Shown: positions 9,185 through 19,598, counted from the first letter of the stretch. The stretch: DNA of 64,000 nt from Serratia fonticola (GCF_001006005.1 NZ_CP011254.1:5890001-5954000); one strand, 5' to 3'. The notes: a model not told the origin generated them from the sequence alone. Numbers and translations: made by a program.

Positions 9185-10399
9185 TCAGGGAACCTGTTTA
9201 TCTATCTGAACGCTGACCTGTTCCTTGCCGCTATAGGCTTGCAGCGTACTATCGCCAAACCAGTCGCCCGCCTGCGGCGTTGCCAGACCATCCTGTGACA
9301 GCCTGACGTGCACCTTCACCTTCTGCTGAGCCGAAAGCAGACGCTCAGGCATCATGGCGTTGCTGTCATCCAATGTGAATGATAGCGGGAAACGACTCAG
9401 TGGCAATTGCTTAACCGCTACCGGCACCGGGTTGGTTCCATCGGTAACCGAAACGATCAGCGTTCCTTGTTGTGGTAATGCTTTTGCCGCCTCTGGCGAC
9501 AGCGTGACAGTGACGGAGAGTTTAACAGTTTCTGCGCCCACCTGAACTTTTGCTTGTTCAATGCTGCGCTTTATCACTGCAACACGCTGGTCATCGGCGG
9601 GTAACAGTTTCAACATTACCTGCCAGGCACCAATCGCCTGTTGGTAATCGCCCTGCTCAAAGGAGTTGAACGCCAGCAGGCTCAGGACGCGCACGTTGGT
9701 GTGATCTTCTGCCACCATGGTACGCAGCATCGCGGTGGCCTGCTTGTTGTCTTCCGGATCGCCAGAGCGCGTCAGCACTTCGGCATAGCCCAGGCGCACT
9801 TCCATATTGCTCGGATCCAGGCTGTAAGCATGAGCAAAGGCCTGCGTCGCGGTGGTGGCATTATTCAACGCCATCCCGACACGGCCAAGCATCATCCAGT
9901 CGTTCAGATTTCTATCATCTTGCTGCAACGAGGTGCGTAAACCCAGGCCAAGACGGGCAATCTCTTCCATGCTCAGCGGTTGGGCTCGTTCATTGGCCAC
10001 CCGCGCGCGTAGTTCCGGCATTTGGGATTCTACCTGATGCCAAGCCATAACCTGAGCCAAACCGCCGGTTTTCAGATAAAAGCCAACTGATACCACCACC
10101 AGCACCATCACGCCAGGCACTAAAGCCCAACGATTGATGGGCCGTGCAGGCTGCTCATCCGGTTGCCCAGGGATATCGTTCAGCAAGTTCTGTTGCAGCT
10201 CTTTGACCAGTTCAGGGCGTTCCGCAACCACCCCTTGATCTTCATCTTGCGCCAGCTCGTCAAGGCGATCCTGGTAGAACGCCTTGTTGAGCGTATCGCG
10301 GCTGGCCGCCGTACTTTCTTTGCCTTGGCGCATCGCGGGTACGACCAGCAACGCGCTCGCACCGACCAACAGCACTATAATTATCAGCCAAAAAGCCAT
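9185..10399 (-). CDS. ccmI: CcmI, cytochrome c maturation TPR protein
   Basis: A 404-residue inner-membrane protein that delivers apocytochrome c to the heme lyase module (equivalent to the C-terminal half of E. coli CcmH). It has an N-terminal membrane segment (AFWLIIIVLLVGASALLVV), a cytoplasmic loop, a second membrane segment near residue 95 (LVPGVMVLVVVSVGFYL), TPR-like helices over about 150-270, and a C-terminal beta-domain. It is the last gene of the ccm operon, and its ATG overlaps the ccmH stop by one base. Confidence 0.93.
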   Translation of the reverse strand: MAFWLIIIVLLVGASALLVVPAMRQGKESTAASRDTLNKAFYQDRLDELAQDEDQGVVAERPELVKELQQNLLNDIPGQPDEQPARPINRWALVPGVMVLVVVSVGFYLKTGGLAQVMAWHQVESQMPELRARVANERAQPLSMEEIARLGLGLRTSLQQDDRNLNDWMMLGRVGMALNNATTATQAFAHAYSLDPSNMEVRLGYAEVLTRSGDPEDNKQATAMLRTMVAEDHTNVRVLSLLAFNSFEQGDYQQAIGAWQVMLKLLPADDQRVAVIKRSIEQAKVQVGAETVKLSVTVTLSPEAAKALPQQGTLIVSVTDGTNPVPVAVKQLPLSRFPLSFTLDDSNAMMPERLLSAQQKVKVHVRLSQDGLATPQAGDWFGDSTLQAYSGKEQVSVQIDKQVP

Positions 10400-10866
10400 T
10401 AGGGTTTCTTCCTGTCAGTCTCTTTCAACAACGCCGCAAGACGCTGCTGCTCCTGCTCGGAGAATTCCTCGTTGACTACGCCCGCCCGTCGTTGACGGGT
10501 ACGCAGTATCACCACCGCCCCACCAATCAGCACAAACAACAGCGGCCCGACCCACAAGATCAAGGTTGCTGGCGTCAGCGGGGGTTCATAGGTCACAAAA
10601 TTACCGTAGCGCGCCACCATATAGTCGATGACCTGCTGCTTGTCTTGCCCCTGCATCATCAGCTCATACACCTTGGTGCGCATATCTGCCGCGATGATGG
10701 CGTTGGAATCGGCAATGCTGTTGTTCTGGCATTTAGGGCAGCGCAGCTGTTCGGTCAACTCACGGTATTGCTGTTCCTGCTCTACCGAATTGAATTTGTA
10801 GGTATCGATGGCCGCAGCTGCACTCCAGCTTAGCAATGCCGCCACCAGTAAGGTTATCAGCCTCAT
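10399..10866 (-). CDS. ccmH: CcmH, apocytochrome c thiol-reducing protein
   Basis: A 155-residue periplasm-facing thioredox protein that reduces the CxxCH heme-binding motif of apocytochrome c. It has a cleavable signal (MRLITLLVAALLSWSAAAA), the diagnostic LRCPKCQN active site, and a C-terminal membrane anchor (TLILWVGPLLFVLIGGAVVI). CcmH and CcmI are separate genes here, unlike the fused E. coli protein. The start overlaps the end of ccmG by 4 bases. Confidence 0.95.
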   Translation of the reverse strand: MRLITLLVAALLSWSAAAAIDTYKFNSVEQEQQYRELTEQLRCPKCQNNSIADSNAIIAADMRTKVYELMMQGQDKQQVIDYMVARYGNFVTYEPPLTPATLILWVGPLLFVLIGGAVVILRTRQRRAGVVNEEFSEQEQQRLAALLKETDRKKP

Positions 10867-11414
10867 GCGTCGCCCCCATATTTACGATACAGCGGTAACA
10901 CTTCCTGCTGCCAGACACGCTCGTTCATGTCCCCGGCGTGACGGTAGCGGATAATGCCTTCACCGTCGATCAGGAAGGTCTCAGGTGCGCCATACACGCC
11001 GAGATCCAGCCCCAGCATGCCGTCACCGTCGTACAGGCTCAGCGCATAAGGGTTACCCAACTGATTGAGCCAAACCACCGCCTTCTGACGATCGTCTTTA
11101 TAGTTTAGCCCGACTACGCGGATGCCTTTGGCCGCCAGAGTATTCAGATACTCGTGCTCCGCCCGACAGGTGGGGCACCATGTCGCCCACACGTTCAGCA
11201 ATATCGGTTTGCCCGTGCGCAGCACCGCCTGATCGAAGGTTTTACCTGGATGTTCCAGGGATTCCAACTTGAAGGTCGGCACCGGTTTACCAATCAGCGC
11301 AGACTCCAGCATGGTGGGATCTTCCCCGCCGGCGTTACGCGTCAGCTGCACCAACAAAGCCACCACTAACAGCAGGAACAGGATTAACGGAATAAATAAC
11401 AGTTTGCGGTTCAT
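10863..11414 (-). CDS. ccmG: CcmG (DsbE), periplasmic thiol:disulfide oxidoreductase
   Basis: A 183-residue membrane-anchored thioredoxin-fold protein that passes reductant to CcmH and apocytochrome c. A single N-terminal membrane helix (LLFIPLILFLLLVVALLV) precedes a redoxin domain with active site WATWCPTCRAEH. The GVYGAPETFLID stretch carries the cis-proline typical of this family. It overlaps ccmF by 4 bases, consistent with tight translational coupling through the operon. Confidence 0.96.
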   Translation of the reverse strand: MNRKLLFIPLILFLLLVVALLVQLTRNAGGEDPTMLESALIGKPVPTFKLESLEHPGKTFDQAVLRTGKPILLNVWATWCPTCRAEHEYLNTLAAKGIRVVGLNYKDDRQKAVVWLNQLGNPYALSLYDGDGMLGLDLGVYGAPETFLIDGEGIIRYRHAGDMNERVWQQEVLPLYRKYGGDA

Positions 11415-13381
11415 GCCTGCCCCCCTTGTTTGGCTTCACGTTTGAGTTTTTTGCTCATGCGATAGCGCGGATCGAGAATACACAACACGCCGCCAATCGC
11501 CATAAACACCCCACCGAACCAGATCCAGCGGACAAAAGGTTTGTAATAAAGCCGCACTGCCCAGGAACCATCGTCCAGCTCTTCACCCAACGCGGCGTAC
11601 AGATCGCGCGTCAGTCCACCGTCGATGGCGGCCTCAGTCATCATGCTGCGCGCCACGCTGTAATAGCGTTTTTCCGCACGCAAGGTGGCTTCTGCCTTAC
11701 CGTTGCGGGTAACATCGATAATCCCGACACCGCCGGTATAGTTTGAACCGCGGATATCGTGAACGTCGCGGAAGATGAAGCGATAGTCGTGAATTTCCAC
11801 GCTATCACCGGCCTTCATGCGCACATCACGCTCAACGCTGTAGTTTTGGCTGAAAGCGATCCCGATCACCGTGACCGCCACGCCCAGATGGCCTAACACC
11901 ATGCCCCAATGGCTACGGGAGAGATGCCTGAGCCCCTGCCAGAAACCGTGGCGATGGGTGGCTCGCTCGTGCAGCTCCATCAGGGTCAACAGGATCACCC
12001 AGATGGCCATGATCAACCCAACCACCGTCATGCCGACGATACTGTCTTGCAGCAGCCAAGGCAGCAGGATCGACAGCACCAGCGTGATCACCAACGCCAC
12101 ACCCAGGCGACGCCAGAGCTTAGTGGGTTCATCGCGACGCCAGCGCACCAACGGCCCGATGCCCAGCAGCAGCGCCAGCGGTGCCATCAGCCAGGTAAAC
12201 ATGGTGTTGAAGAAAGGTTCGCCGATGGAAATACTGCCCAGCCCCAACTGTTTATGCACCAACGGCAACAAGGTCCCCAACAGCACCACCAGCATGGCGG
12301 CGATCAGCAAGACGTTGTTGCCCAGCAGGAAGGTTTCCCGCGAGAAGGTTTCATGCTGCACCCGGCTACGCACCTGCCCGCCCTTCACGGCATACAGCAA
12401 CAGCGAGCCGCCAATCACGATCACCAGATAGGCGAGGATAAACATCCCGCGCGCCGGATCGGAGGCAAAGGAGTGAACGGAAACCAGTACGCCGGAACGC
12501 ACCAGGAAGGTGCCCAACAGACACAGGGAGAAGGCCGTGATCGCCAGCAGCACCGTCCAGGCTTTGAAGGTCCCGCGTTTTTCAGTGACCGCCAGCGAGT
12601 GCATCAAGGCCGTACCGGCCAGCCATGGCATAAAGGAGGCGTTTTCGACCGGATCCCAGAACCACCAGCCGCCCCAGCCCAGCTCATAGTAAGCCCACGC
12701 TGACCCCAACACGATGCCCATGGTCAGGAAGACCCAGGCCGCCGTGGTCCACGGACGCGACCAACGAGCCCAGGCCGTATCGAGCCGCCCGGCCATCAGT
12801 GAGGCAATGGCGAAGGCAAAGGCCACCGAGAACCCCACGTAGCCCATATACAGCAACGGCGGGTGGAAGATCAGCCCGATATCCTGCAACAGCGGGTTAA
12901 GGTCGCCCCCGTCGATCGGGAAACTCGGCAAGGTGCGGGTAAACGGGTTGGAGGTCATAATGATGAACAGCAAGAACCCGGCGGTGATCATCCCCATCAC
13001 CGACAACACTCGCGCCACAGCATCCTGCGGCATTGCACGGCTGTATATGGCAACAGCCAGTGACCAGCAACTCAGCAGCAACACCCACAGCAGCAGGGAA
13101 CCTTCGTGCGCTCCCCACGTTGCCGCAATGCGGTAATACACCGGTAGCTTGGTGTTGGAGTTGGCTGCTACATAGGAGACGGTAAAGTCATTGGTAATAA
13201 ACGCATACACCAGGCAGGCAAATGCCAAGGCGATGGTGATAAACATGCCATAGGTTAACGGGCGGGCTACCGCCATCATGCGCGTATCCTGGCGCGCCGC
13301 TCCCCATTGCGGATAAATGCTCAGCAGCAACGAAATCGCCAACGCCAAGCACAGCAGAAAACTTCCGAGTTCCGGCATCAT
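11411..13381 (-). CDS. ccmF: CcmF, heme lyase subunit
   Basis: A 656-residue polytopic inner-membrane protein that attaches heme to apocytochrome c. The tryptophan-rich WWD domain is visible as [19 protein letters not shown], flanked by conserved periplasmic histidines ([18 protein letters not shown]). A large periplasmic domain (about 490-600) precedes the last membrane segment. The length is normal for the family. It overlaps ccmE upstream by 4 bases. Confidence 0.97.
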   Translation of the reverse strand: MMPELGSFLLCLALAISLLLSIYPQWGAARQDTRMMAVARPLTYGMFITIALAFACLVYAFITNDFTVSYVAANSNTKLPVYYRIAATWGAHEGSLLLWVLLLSCWSLAVAIYSRAMPQDAVARVLSVMGMITAGFLLFIIMTSNPFTRTLPSFPIDGGDLNPLLQDIGLIFHPPLLYMGYVGFSVAFAFAIASLMAGRLDTAWARWSRPWTTAAWVFLTMGIVLGSAWAYYELGWGGWWFWDPVENASFMPWLAGTALMHSLAVTEKRGTFKAWTVLLAITAFSLCLLGTFLVRSGVLVSVHSFASDPARGMFILAYLVIVIGGSLLLYAVKGGQVRSRVQHETFSRETFLLGNNVLLIAAMLVVLLGTLLPLVHKQLGLGSISIGEPFFNTMFTWLMAPLALLLGIGPLVRWRRDEPTKLWRRLGVALVITLVLSILLPWLLQDSIVGMTVVGLIMAIWVILLTLMELHERATHRHGFWQGLRHLSRSHWGMVLGHLGVAVTVIGIAFSQNYSVERDVRMKAGDSVEIHDYRFIFRDVHDIRGSNYTGGVGIIDVTRNGKAEATLRAEKRYYSVARSMMTEAAIDGGLTRDLYAALGEELDDGSWAVRLYYKPFVRWIWFGGVFMAIGGVLCILDPRYRMSKKLKREAKQGGQA

Positions 13382-13872
13382 GACTTGTTGCCCTCGTCCG
13401 GCGAATTGCTATAGGTAGCGGCCGGGCTTTTATGATTCTCTTTCATGGCATCCGCAACTTCTGGTGGCGTATATTTTTCATCGTGTTTGGCCAATACTTC
13501 GCGCGCATTGACCACGTTACCTTCCCCCAACACGCCTTGTGCCACTACGCCCTGCCCCTCACGGAACAGATCCGGCAAAATCCCGTTGTAGGTTACTTCG
13601 ATGGCCCCGCGGGCGTCATAGACCTTGAAGCTCACCTGCAGGCTTTGCTGATCGCGTTTGACCGAGCCAGGCATCACCATGCCACCGATACGCAGGCGCT
13701 GGCCCACCTCCGGCTTTTCATGCTTTTCGCCCTTGCCTTGCAGGATCTCGCTCGGGGTATAGAACAGGTCGATATTGGAGCGCAAGGCATACAGCATCAG
13801 CGTGGCGGTAAGCGCGACGCCAATCAGTACGACAACGACCAGATAGAGGCGGCTTTTACGACGTGGATTCAC
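13378..13872 (-). CDS. ccmE: CcmE, periplasmic heme chaperone
   Basis: A 164-residue membrane-anchored OB-fold protein that binds heme covalently and passes it to CcmF. The heme-attachment histidine lies in [14 protein letters not shown]. An N-terminal membrane helix ([20 protein letters not shown]) and MRIGGMV-type motif ([13 protein letters not shown]) are visible. It overlaps ccmD and ccmF by 4 bases each. Confidence 0.97.
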   Translation of the reverse strand: MNPRRKSRLYLVVVVLIGVALTATLMLYALRSNIDLFYTPSEILQGKGEKHEKPEVGQRLRIGGMVMPGSVKRDQQSLQVSFKVYDARGAIEVTYNGILPDLFREGQGVVAQGVLGEGNVVNAREVLAKHDEKYTPPEVADAMKENHKSPAATYSNSPDEGNKS

Positions 13873-14120
13873 TGTGATTTCTCCCGCGAGTTAACAGACT
13901 GCGGTGTGGCCGCTGCTTGCTTTGACTGTTGTGACTGGCGGATTCGCCGTTCACGTGACGCTTGGCGGCTGACTTCGGCCAGTAGCTGCTTGCGCTGCCA
14001 CAGGGTGTGGGCCAAAAGCCCCAGCAGGGAAAGCAGGGTTACGGCCACGGCCAACCAAACGTAAAACGCGTAACCGCCCATGGCGAAGAACGCCTGCCAG
14101 GAACTGAATGCAGCATTCAT
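13869..14120 (-). CDS. ccmD: CcmD, small membrane factor for heme export
   Basis: An 83-residue protein with one membrane helix ([20 protein letters not shown]) preceded by the conserved [12 protein letters not shown] and followed by a basic cytoplasmic tail with a Gln/Ser-rich end. CcmD releases holo-CcmE from the CcmABC complex. It sits between ccmC and ccmE with 4-base overlaps. Confidence 0.94.
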   Translation of the reverse strand: MNAAFSSWQAFFAMGGYAFYVWLAVAVTLLSLLGLLAHTLWQRKQLLAEVSRQASRERRIRQSQQSKQAAATPQSVNSREKSQ

Positions 14121-14863
14121 GACTGACGCTCCTTGTTAACCAATTCGGCGACCCAAGGGCGCTGACGTTCCTGGAAAAGGATCAGGTTGCGCAGGCGCAT
14201 CAAGGTCAGCGTAATAAAGAACAACAGGTAACCGAAGATCGCCCAACGCAGCGGATAACGCATGCTTGGCGCAATGCTCTGCTGCATATTGGTTGAGCCC
14301 TGGTGGAGGGTATTCCACCATTCGACCGAGAAGTGAATAATCGGAATGTTGATCACCCCCACCAGCACCAGAATACCGGCGGCTCGCCCGGCCAGGCGGC
14401 GATCGTCGAAAGCGTTATACAACGCAATGATGCCCATATAAAGGAACAGCAACACCAGCTCCGAGGTTAGGCGTGCGTCCCACACCCACCAGGTGCCCCA
14501 CATCGGTTTGCCCCAGGCAGATCCGGTGACCAGTGCAATAAAGGTGAACACCGCGCCGACCGGAGCCATGGCCGCGACCACGGTATCGGACATTTTCATC
14601 TGCCAGACCAGGCCGATAAACGCCGCTATCGCCATTGAGCCATAAATGCCCATCGACCAGATGGCCGCCGGAACATGAATGTACATGATACGGAAGCTGT
14701 CACCCTGTTGATAATCTTTAGGTGCGAAACCAAAGCCCCACACCCAGCCGACCAGCAGACAGATGGCGCCCGCTATCCCCAACCAGGGGACAAAGCGGCC
14801 ACAGACATGGTACAGCCGTTCCGGCCTGGCAAATTGATGTAACCATTTCCACATTGTCGTCAT
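14117..14863 (-). CDS. ccmC: CcmC, heme-delivery membrane protein
   Basis: A 248-residue polytopic protein that loads heme onto CcmE. The WWD motif appears as MWGTWWVWDARLTSELVLL, with flanking histidines in MYIHVPAAIWSM and HFSVEWWNTLHQGS. Its start follows a 107-base gap after ccmB, the only non-overlapping junction within the ccmA-ccmI run. Confidence 0.97.
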   Translation of the reverse strand: MTTMWKWLHQFARPERLYHVCGRFVPWLGIAGAICLLVGWVWGFGFAPKDYQQGDSFRIMYIHVPAAIWSMGIYGSMAIAAFIGLVWQMKMSDTVVAAMAPVGAVFTFIALVTGSAWGKPMWGTWWVWDARLTSELVLLFLYMGIIALYNAFDDRRLAGRAAGILVLVGVINIPIIHFSVEWWNTLHQGSTNMQQSIAPSMRYPLRWAIFGYLLFFITLTLMRLRNLILFQERQRPWVAELVNKERQS

Positions 14864-14970
14864 TGCTCACGGTAAGAAATCATTCGGTAGCCGCTCCCTG
14901 ATGGCAGAACGGCGAAAGTCTTGCGCACGGAAAAGCTCTTAGAGGCATTCATCCGCGATTAAATTTCCAG

Positions 14971-15630
14971 CTAGTGTACGCTTACACGCAACGCAGCTGC
15001 GGTGGCAAAAGGCGCCAGCGTGATGCTGCCCGCCAGCATCGCCCCCAGGATGGCCAGATAACCGTCGATCGGCATCCCCATCGAGGCGGCATCTATCGCC
15101 GCGGTAGCGAAAATCAGTACCGGAATATACAGCGGCAGCACCAGCAAACTCAGCAGCACGCCGCCTTTGCGTAGCCCCACCGTCAACGCCACCCCGATAG
15201 CGCCAATCAAGCTCAGCGTTGGGGTGCCCAGCAGCAGGGTCAGCGCCATCGCCATCCAGGTATTCACATCCAGCGACAGCAGCAGCGCCACCAGCGGCGA
15301 CAGGATCAGCAACGGCAACCCGGTCACTACCCAGTGAGCACACACTTTGCCTAACACCGTCATTGGTAGCTGGGTTGGCAATAACAGTAGCTGTTCCAAT
15401 GAGCCATCCAGGTAGTCATCACGGAACAATCGCTCCAGCGAAAGCAACGAGGCTAACAGCGCCGCTACCCAGATAATCCCCGGCGCAATTCGCGCCAGCA
15501 ATTGCGGTTCTGGCCCAACGCCCAACGGAAACAGCGTGATCACGATCAGGAAGAACCACAGCGGGTTGACGATCTCGGAGCCTTTACGAAAGGCAATTTT
15601 CAGTTCCCGCCGCAGTATGATAAAGAACAT
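14971..15630 (-). CDS. ccmB: CcmB, ABC transporter membrane subunit
   Basis: A 219-residue membrane subunit that partners CcmA in the ABC complex releasing holo-CcmE. It shows the family N-terminus RRELKIAFRKGSEIVNPLWFF, the SLERLFRDDYLDGSLEQLLL segment and about six hydrophobic helices. The ATG shares one base with the end of ccmA. Confidence 0.96.
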   Translation of the reverse strand: MFFIILRRELKIAFRKGSEIVNPLWFFLIVITLFPLGVGPEPQLLARIAPGIIWVAALLASLLSLERLFRDDYLDGSLEQLLLLPTQLPMTVLGKVCAHWVVTGLPLLILSPLVALLLSLDVNTWMAMALTLLLGTPTLSLIGAIGVALTVGLRKGGVLLSLLVLPLYIPVLIFATAAIDAASMGMPIDGYLAILGAMLAGSITLAPFATAAALRVSVH

Positions 15631-16262
15631 CAGGCGATCTCCGCGCTGGTCTGTGTCAGGCGAATTTTCCTGACCGCCTGCGATGTACCGGTTAAATCTT
15701 GATGCGTCGTGAGCAACACCATTCCGCCCTGTTGAGCATGTTGCCCAAACAGCGCGGTGAGTTCCACCACGCCCTGTTTGTCTATGGCCGTCAAAGGTTC
15801 ATCCAGGATCCACAGCGGGCATTTGCTGAGCCAGAGCCGTGCCAGCGCCACACGCCGCTGCTGCCCGGCGGAAAGCTGCGCCACCGGTACATCCTCGTAC
15901 CCTACCAAGCCTACCTGCTCCAGCGCCTGCCAGATGGCCTGACGATCTGATGACTGGCTAACGGCCTGGTAAAACTGCAAATTCTCAAACGGGGTCAGCA
16001 TGGATTTAATCCCCGGCTGGTGCCCCAGAAACAGCAGATCCAGATGATATTGCTCACGGCGGTGACGCGTATTTTCGCCCTGCCACAGCACTTCACCCGC
16101 GTCTGGCTGCGCCAACCCGGCCAAAATGCGCAGCAAGCTGGTTTTGCCAGCCCCATTAGGGCCTTCCACCTGAATAATGTCCCCCGGGCTCACCAAAAAA
16201 CTCAACCTGTCAAACAGAGTACGTTCATCTCGTACACAACTAAGATTTCTGGCTTCCAGCAT
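15630..16262 (-). CDS. ccmA: CcmA, ABC transporter ATPase
   Basis: A 210-residue ATPase of the CcmAB complex. Walker A is GPNGAGKTS, the signature is [16 protein letters not shown], and Walker B is LWILDEP. I chose the ATG at 16262 because [17 protein letters not shown] aligns with the E. coli CcmA start; the frame is open to 16370 but the extra sequence is not conserved. This is the first gene of the ccm operon, divergent from yfdC. Confidence 0.95.
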   Translation of the reverse strand: MLEARNLSCVRDERTLFDRLSFLVSPGDIIQVEGPNGAGKTSLLRILAGLAQPDAGEVLWQGENTRHRREQYHLDLLFLGHQPGIKSMLTPFENLQFYQAVSQSSDRQAIWQALEQVGLVGYEDVPVAQLSAGQQRRVALARLWLSKCPLWILDEPLTAIDKQGVVELTALFGQHAQQGGMVLLTTHQDLTGTSQAVRKIRLTQTSAEIA

Positions 16263-16498
16263 GGAGGACTCATATTTTTCTTTGGGATAGCGAATCATAG
16301 CATAAGCCACAGTGCGCTCGAAGCCCGCAGCCGGGCTTGAATGTACTCCATTAGGGGTAATATTGCGCATCAGATCAAAATTGCGTAGAAAAAATCAGCA
16401 ACGTTAAAATTACGTTACTTTTTAATCATTTTTCCGGCGCACTTTCCTTCGCCCCATCAGCAACTACGCTTAGTTATCAGCCAATAGGAGAATGACCA

Positions 16499-17437
16499 TT
16501 GAGCGTAAAACCAGATCGTCCAGCCAACAGCGATAAAAGCAGCGTCAAGGTCGAAAGCGAAGAGCACGATCGGGGCAAATCCACCATTGAGGTCGATGAG
16601 GAAAAACTGCCCTCGCGCGCCGCTGCCGTGCATGAGCAAATCCGCATGGAAGGGGAGAAAGAACTGGAGCGTGACTGGCTGGCGCTATTACTGTCGGCCT
16701 TGGCGGCTGGCTTGTCGATGGGGGCTTCCCTGGCGGCGAAAGGGATTTTTCACGCACGACTACCGGACGACCCAAGCCGGTTTTTTATCGAGAACATCGG
16801 CTATACCTTCGGCTTTATCATCGTCATCATGGCTCGCCAGCAGTTGTTTACGGAAAACACCGTCACTGCGGTGTTGCCCATCATGCATAAACCGACGCCG
16901 AAGAACTTCGTCATTCTGTTCCGCCTATGGGGGATAGTGCTGTTGGGGAATCTGATCGGCACCGGTCTGGCCGCGTTGGCATTTATCTATATGCCTATTT
17001 TTGATGAGAATACCCGTGCGGCCTTCACCAGCTTGTCACAGGAAATCATGCATAACACTCCGGGAGAGATGTTTGCCAACGGTATCCTGGCGGGTTGGAT
17101 CATCGCCACGATGGTATGGATGTTCCCTTCGGCCAGGGCCGCCAAGATCTGGGTGATCGTGCTGATGACCTACCTGGTGGCGATTTGCGATCTTACCCAT
17201 ATCGTGGTCGGTTCCGTCGAGATCCTGTACCTGGTGTTTAGCGGCGCACTCCCCTGGCAGGAGTTCTTCTACCCGTTCGCCATCCCGACGCTGGCGGGCA
17301 ATATCATCGGCGGCAGCTTTATCTTCGCCCTGATCAGCCATGCGCAGATCCGCAACGATATGAGTGACAAGGCCAAGGCCGAACGGCTAAAGGCTCAGCA
17401 GGAGAAAAAACCGAAAGAAGATACGGATCGCCAGTAA
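16499..17437 (+). CDS. yfdC: YfdC, formate/nitrite transporter family channel
   Basis: A 312-residue inner-membrane protein of the FocA/NirC family. A charged N-terminal extension (about 60 residues) precedes six hydrophobic segments starting at LALLLSALAAGLSMGASLAA. The family features RQQLFTENTVTAVLP and the NGILAGWIIATMVWMFPSA segment are visible. The start is TTG at 16499, 9 bases after AGGAG; the ATG at 16492 is out of frame. The transported substrate is not established for YfdC. Confidence 0.85.
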   Translation: MSVKPDRPANSDKSSVKVESEEHDRGKSTIEVDEEKLPSRAAAVHEQIRMEGEKELERDWLALLLSALAAGLSMGASLAAKGIFHARLPDDPSRFFIENIGYTFGFIIVIMARQQLFTENTVTAVLPIMHKPTPKNFVILFRLWGIVLLGNLIGTGLAALAFIYMPIFDENTRAAFTSLSQEIMHNTPGEMFANGILAGWIIATMVWMFPSARAAKIWVIVLMTYLVAICDLTHIVVGSVEILYLVFSGALPWQEFFYPFAIPTLAGNIIGGSFIFALISHAQIRNDMSDKAKAERLKAQQEKKPKEDTDRQ

Positions 17438-17532
17438 GACTTGCCGCCGCCAGCGATTCGCCGTTTGATAAGGTTGGTGCGAAATTGTATTATAAACAAC
17501 GAATAACATTCTTACCCGGCGAAAGGTGTTAG

Positions 17533-18384
17533 ATGTTCGACTTAAAACTTAGAGAAGTCAGCAACGGATTATCGGCGAAAGAACGTGGCGTAGCCGACTA
17601 TATTATTGCGAATAAACAGTCGCTAAAAAATATGAGTATCCAGACGCTGGCAAAAGCTAACGATGTCAGCACCACTACCATTCTACGTCTCTGCCATAAG
17701 CTGGGGTATCAAGGATTCAGCGATCTTAAAATCGATTTGATCACCGCGTCGGGTTCCAGCAAACAAGATAATGTGTTGCAGGAAGACATTAATCTGGATG
17801 ACTCAATAGAAACGGTGAACGGTAAAATTCACCTGATAGAAAAATCCTCTATTGATGAAACCCACGCCATGATGAATAGCGAGCAGTTGGCCAAAGCCAA
17901 TGAGCTCATCAGAAATAGCAATAAAGTGGTGATCTACGGTGCAGGCAGTAGCGGACTGGTAGGTAAAGAGCTCGAATACCAGTTAATCAAGATAAAGAAA
18001 GACGTGAGCTGCCACCTGGACTACAGCATTCAATTTAGCATCGTCAATACCCTGGATAAACACGATCTGCTGATCATTATCTCCCACTCCGGTGAAAATC
18101 AGGATGGCGTCAAGTTGCTGACCCTGGCGCAGCAGTTGGGTGTCCCTTCTATCGCCATCACCAAAATGGGCCAAAGCCGCATCTCTGGCTTGGCCGATGT
18201 GTTATTGCACACCATTTCCACGGAAAGCGTTTCCCGCCTAATCCCTATCCGCTCCAAGATTTCACAGCTTTCGGTGATTAATATGTTGGTGACTAACCTG
18301 TTTATCCAGCAGTACGACGAGCGTTTATTAAAGCAAACCCAAACCCGCGCAGAACGTTTTTACAACCAAAACAACAAGCCTTAA
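17533..18384 (+). CDS. RpiR-family transcriptional regulator of the adjacent PTS
   Basis: A 283-residue regulator with an N-terminal RpiR helix-turn-helix (residues about 1-78; MSIQTLAKANDVSTTTILRL is the recognition region) and a C-terminal SIS sugar-phosphate-binding domain (about 125-260; VVIYGAGSSGLVGKELEYQL, IIISHSGENQDGV). It is separated from the mannose-family PTS genes by about 300 bases and read in the same direction, so it is the likely controller of that operon in response to a phosphorylated sugar. The target and ligand are inferred from context. Confidence 0.88.
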   Translation: MFDLKLREVSNGLSAKERGVADYIIANKQSLKNMSIQTLAKANDVSTTTILRLCHKLGYQGFSDLKIDLITASGSSKQDNVLQEDINLDDSIETVNGKIHLIEKSSIDETHAMMNSEQLAKANELIRNSNKVVIYGAGSSGLVGKELEYQLIKIKKDVSCHLDYSIQFSIVNTLDKHDLLIIISHSGENQDGVKLLTLAQQLGVPSIAITKMGQSRISGLADVLLHTISTESVSRLIPIRSKISQLSVINMLVTNLFIQQYDERLLKQTQTRAERFYNQNNKP

Positions 18385-18423
18385 CCAGGCCACATACCCT
18401 CGCCGGGTTAAAAACATAGGGGC

Positions 18424-18440
18424 GCTGCATGCTGCGCCCG
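18424..18440. repeat. GCTGCATGCTGCGCCCG repeat
   Basis: This 17-base sequence is identical at 32801-32817 and related to the repeats at 3412 and 5549. Here it is preceded by ATAGGGGC, so the copy is GGGGCGCTGCATGCTGCGCCC, an imperfect palindrome just after the rpiR-type gene. Confidence 0.55.
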
Positions 18441-18612
18441 CTCATACAATCCGCACCTTCTCCCCCTACCTATTCCTTATCTTTGGTCCCCACATCCCCA
18501 TCTCCTCCTCAAGCCAAAAACAGCCTTCCAGGCAGCATTAACCACCAAAGGGTGATCGGCTTCTCAGAACGCAGAAAATCCACTGCTCATGGTGTCCATT
18601 TCAACTTAAAGG

Positions 18613-18657
18613 TAATAGTATTACTAAAAAACAAAACACACAAAGTAACAATGTTAC
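18613..18657. promoter_or_regulatory. Palindromes before the PTS operon, possible RpiR operator
   Basis: TAATAGTATTA (18613-18623) and GTAACAATGTTAC (18645-18657) are inverted repeats ending 25 bases before the EIIA start. The position suits an operator for the upstream RpiR-type regulator. The rest of the 18385-18681 gap holds the repeat at 18424 and no credible gene. Confidence 0.35.
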
Positions 18658-18681
18658 ACAAAGGATTATCCAGGAGAGACG

Positions 18682-19113
18682 ATGCAAGCTGAGATCCCTG
18701 TCATATTAGTGAGCCACGGCCCCTTTGCCCAAGGTGCGCTGACCTGTGCCGAGATGCTGATCGGTAAGCAAGAAAACGTTGCGGTGGTCTCCATTCAGGA
18801 AGACACCAATATCAGTGATGCTCGCGTCACGCTATTTGACACCTATAAATCGATTAACCAGGGCAATGGAGTGGTGATCCTGGTGGATATGATGGGTGGC
18901 TCGCCGTGTAATTTGTCTTGCGAGCTGTTGTTAACCCATGATGACGTGTTGTTATTCTGCGGTTTTAATATTCCGACCCTGCTTGAAGTTTTCAGCAATC
19001 GCGAGTTGCCATTAAATGAGATTGGAACCGTTATCGAGGAGGTTTTTCCAAATAGTTGCTTCAACGTTGGGAAGGTCTTACAAGCCGAGCGGGAACAGTC
19101 AACCGAACTTTAA
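18682..19113 (+). CDS. PTS mannose-family EIIA component
   Basis: A 143-residue EIIA protein of the mannose/fructose/sorbose PTS family, which accepts phosphate from HPr. The phospho-acceptor His12 lies in ILVSHGPFAQGAL; the conserved ILVDMMGGSPCNLS follows. It starts after CCAGGAGAGACG and is the first gene of the operon EIIA-EIIB-EIIC-EIID-phosphatase. The sugar cannot be read from sequence. Confidence 0.92.
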   Translation: MQAEIPVILVSHGPFAQGALTCAEMLIGKQENVAVVSIQEDTNISDARVTLFDTYKSINQGNGVVILVDMMGGSPCNLSCELLLTHDDVLLFCGFNIPTLLEVFSNRELPLNEIGTVIEEVFPNSCFNVGKVLQAEREQSTEL

Positions 19114-19124
19114 GGAAAGATACC

Positions 19125-19598
19125 ATGCCAATTAATTTAGCCAGAATTGATGACCGCCTTATTCACGGCCAGGTGATCACCACATGGGTTAAAAACCATG
19201 ATATTGAACAGATCCTGATTATTAATGACAAGGTTGCCGGTGATAGCGTTCAGCAATCGGTGATCACCATGTCAGCACCGCCTGAATTAAAGGTTCAAGT
19301 ATTTGGCGTACAGAAGTTTATCGATGTACTGAAAAAGGCAGAAATTAAAAGACGCACCATGCTGCTGTTTACCAACAGTGTCGATGTCCACGCACTGGTA
19401 GAAGGTGGGCTGAAAATTGACAAGCTGAACGTGGGTGGCATGAGAATGCAGGAAGGTAGAAAGAGCCTTTCGCGGGCCGTTGCGGTAACACCAGAAGAAG
19501 AGCAGGCGTTTAAATCGCTGATTGCCAAAAATATTGCGGTAGAAATACAAATGGTGCCGAAAGATCCCATTGTGGAACTGAAAACATTGATCGATTGA
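19125..19598 (+). CDS. PTS mannose-family EIIB component
   Basis: A 157-residue EIIB protein. The phosphorylated His14 is in ARIDDRLIHGQVITTW, the diagnostic motif of this family. Other conserved parts are ILIINDKVAGD and the KLNVGGMRMQEGRK segment. The ATG at 19125 follows AAGGAAAG, 11 bases after EIIA. Confidence 0.94.
   Translation: MPINLARIDDRLIHGQVITTWVKNHDIEQILIINDKVAGDSVQQSVITMSAPPELKVQVFGVQKFIDVLKKAEIKRRTMLLFTNSVDVHALVEGGLKIDKLNVGGMRMQEGRKSLSRAVAVTPEEEQAFKSLIAKNIAVEIQMVPKDPIVELKTLID

Noticed and set aside
18429..18692. 87-codon frame before the PTS operon
   Set aside because: It spans a repeat and the palindromes, has no ribosome-binding site and overlaps the EIIA start.
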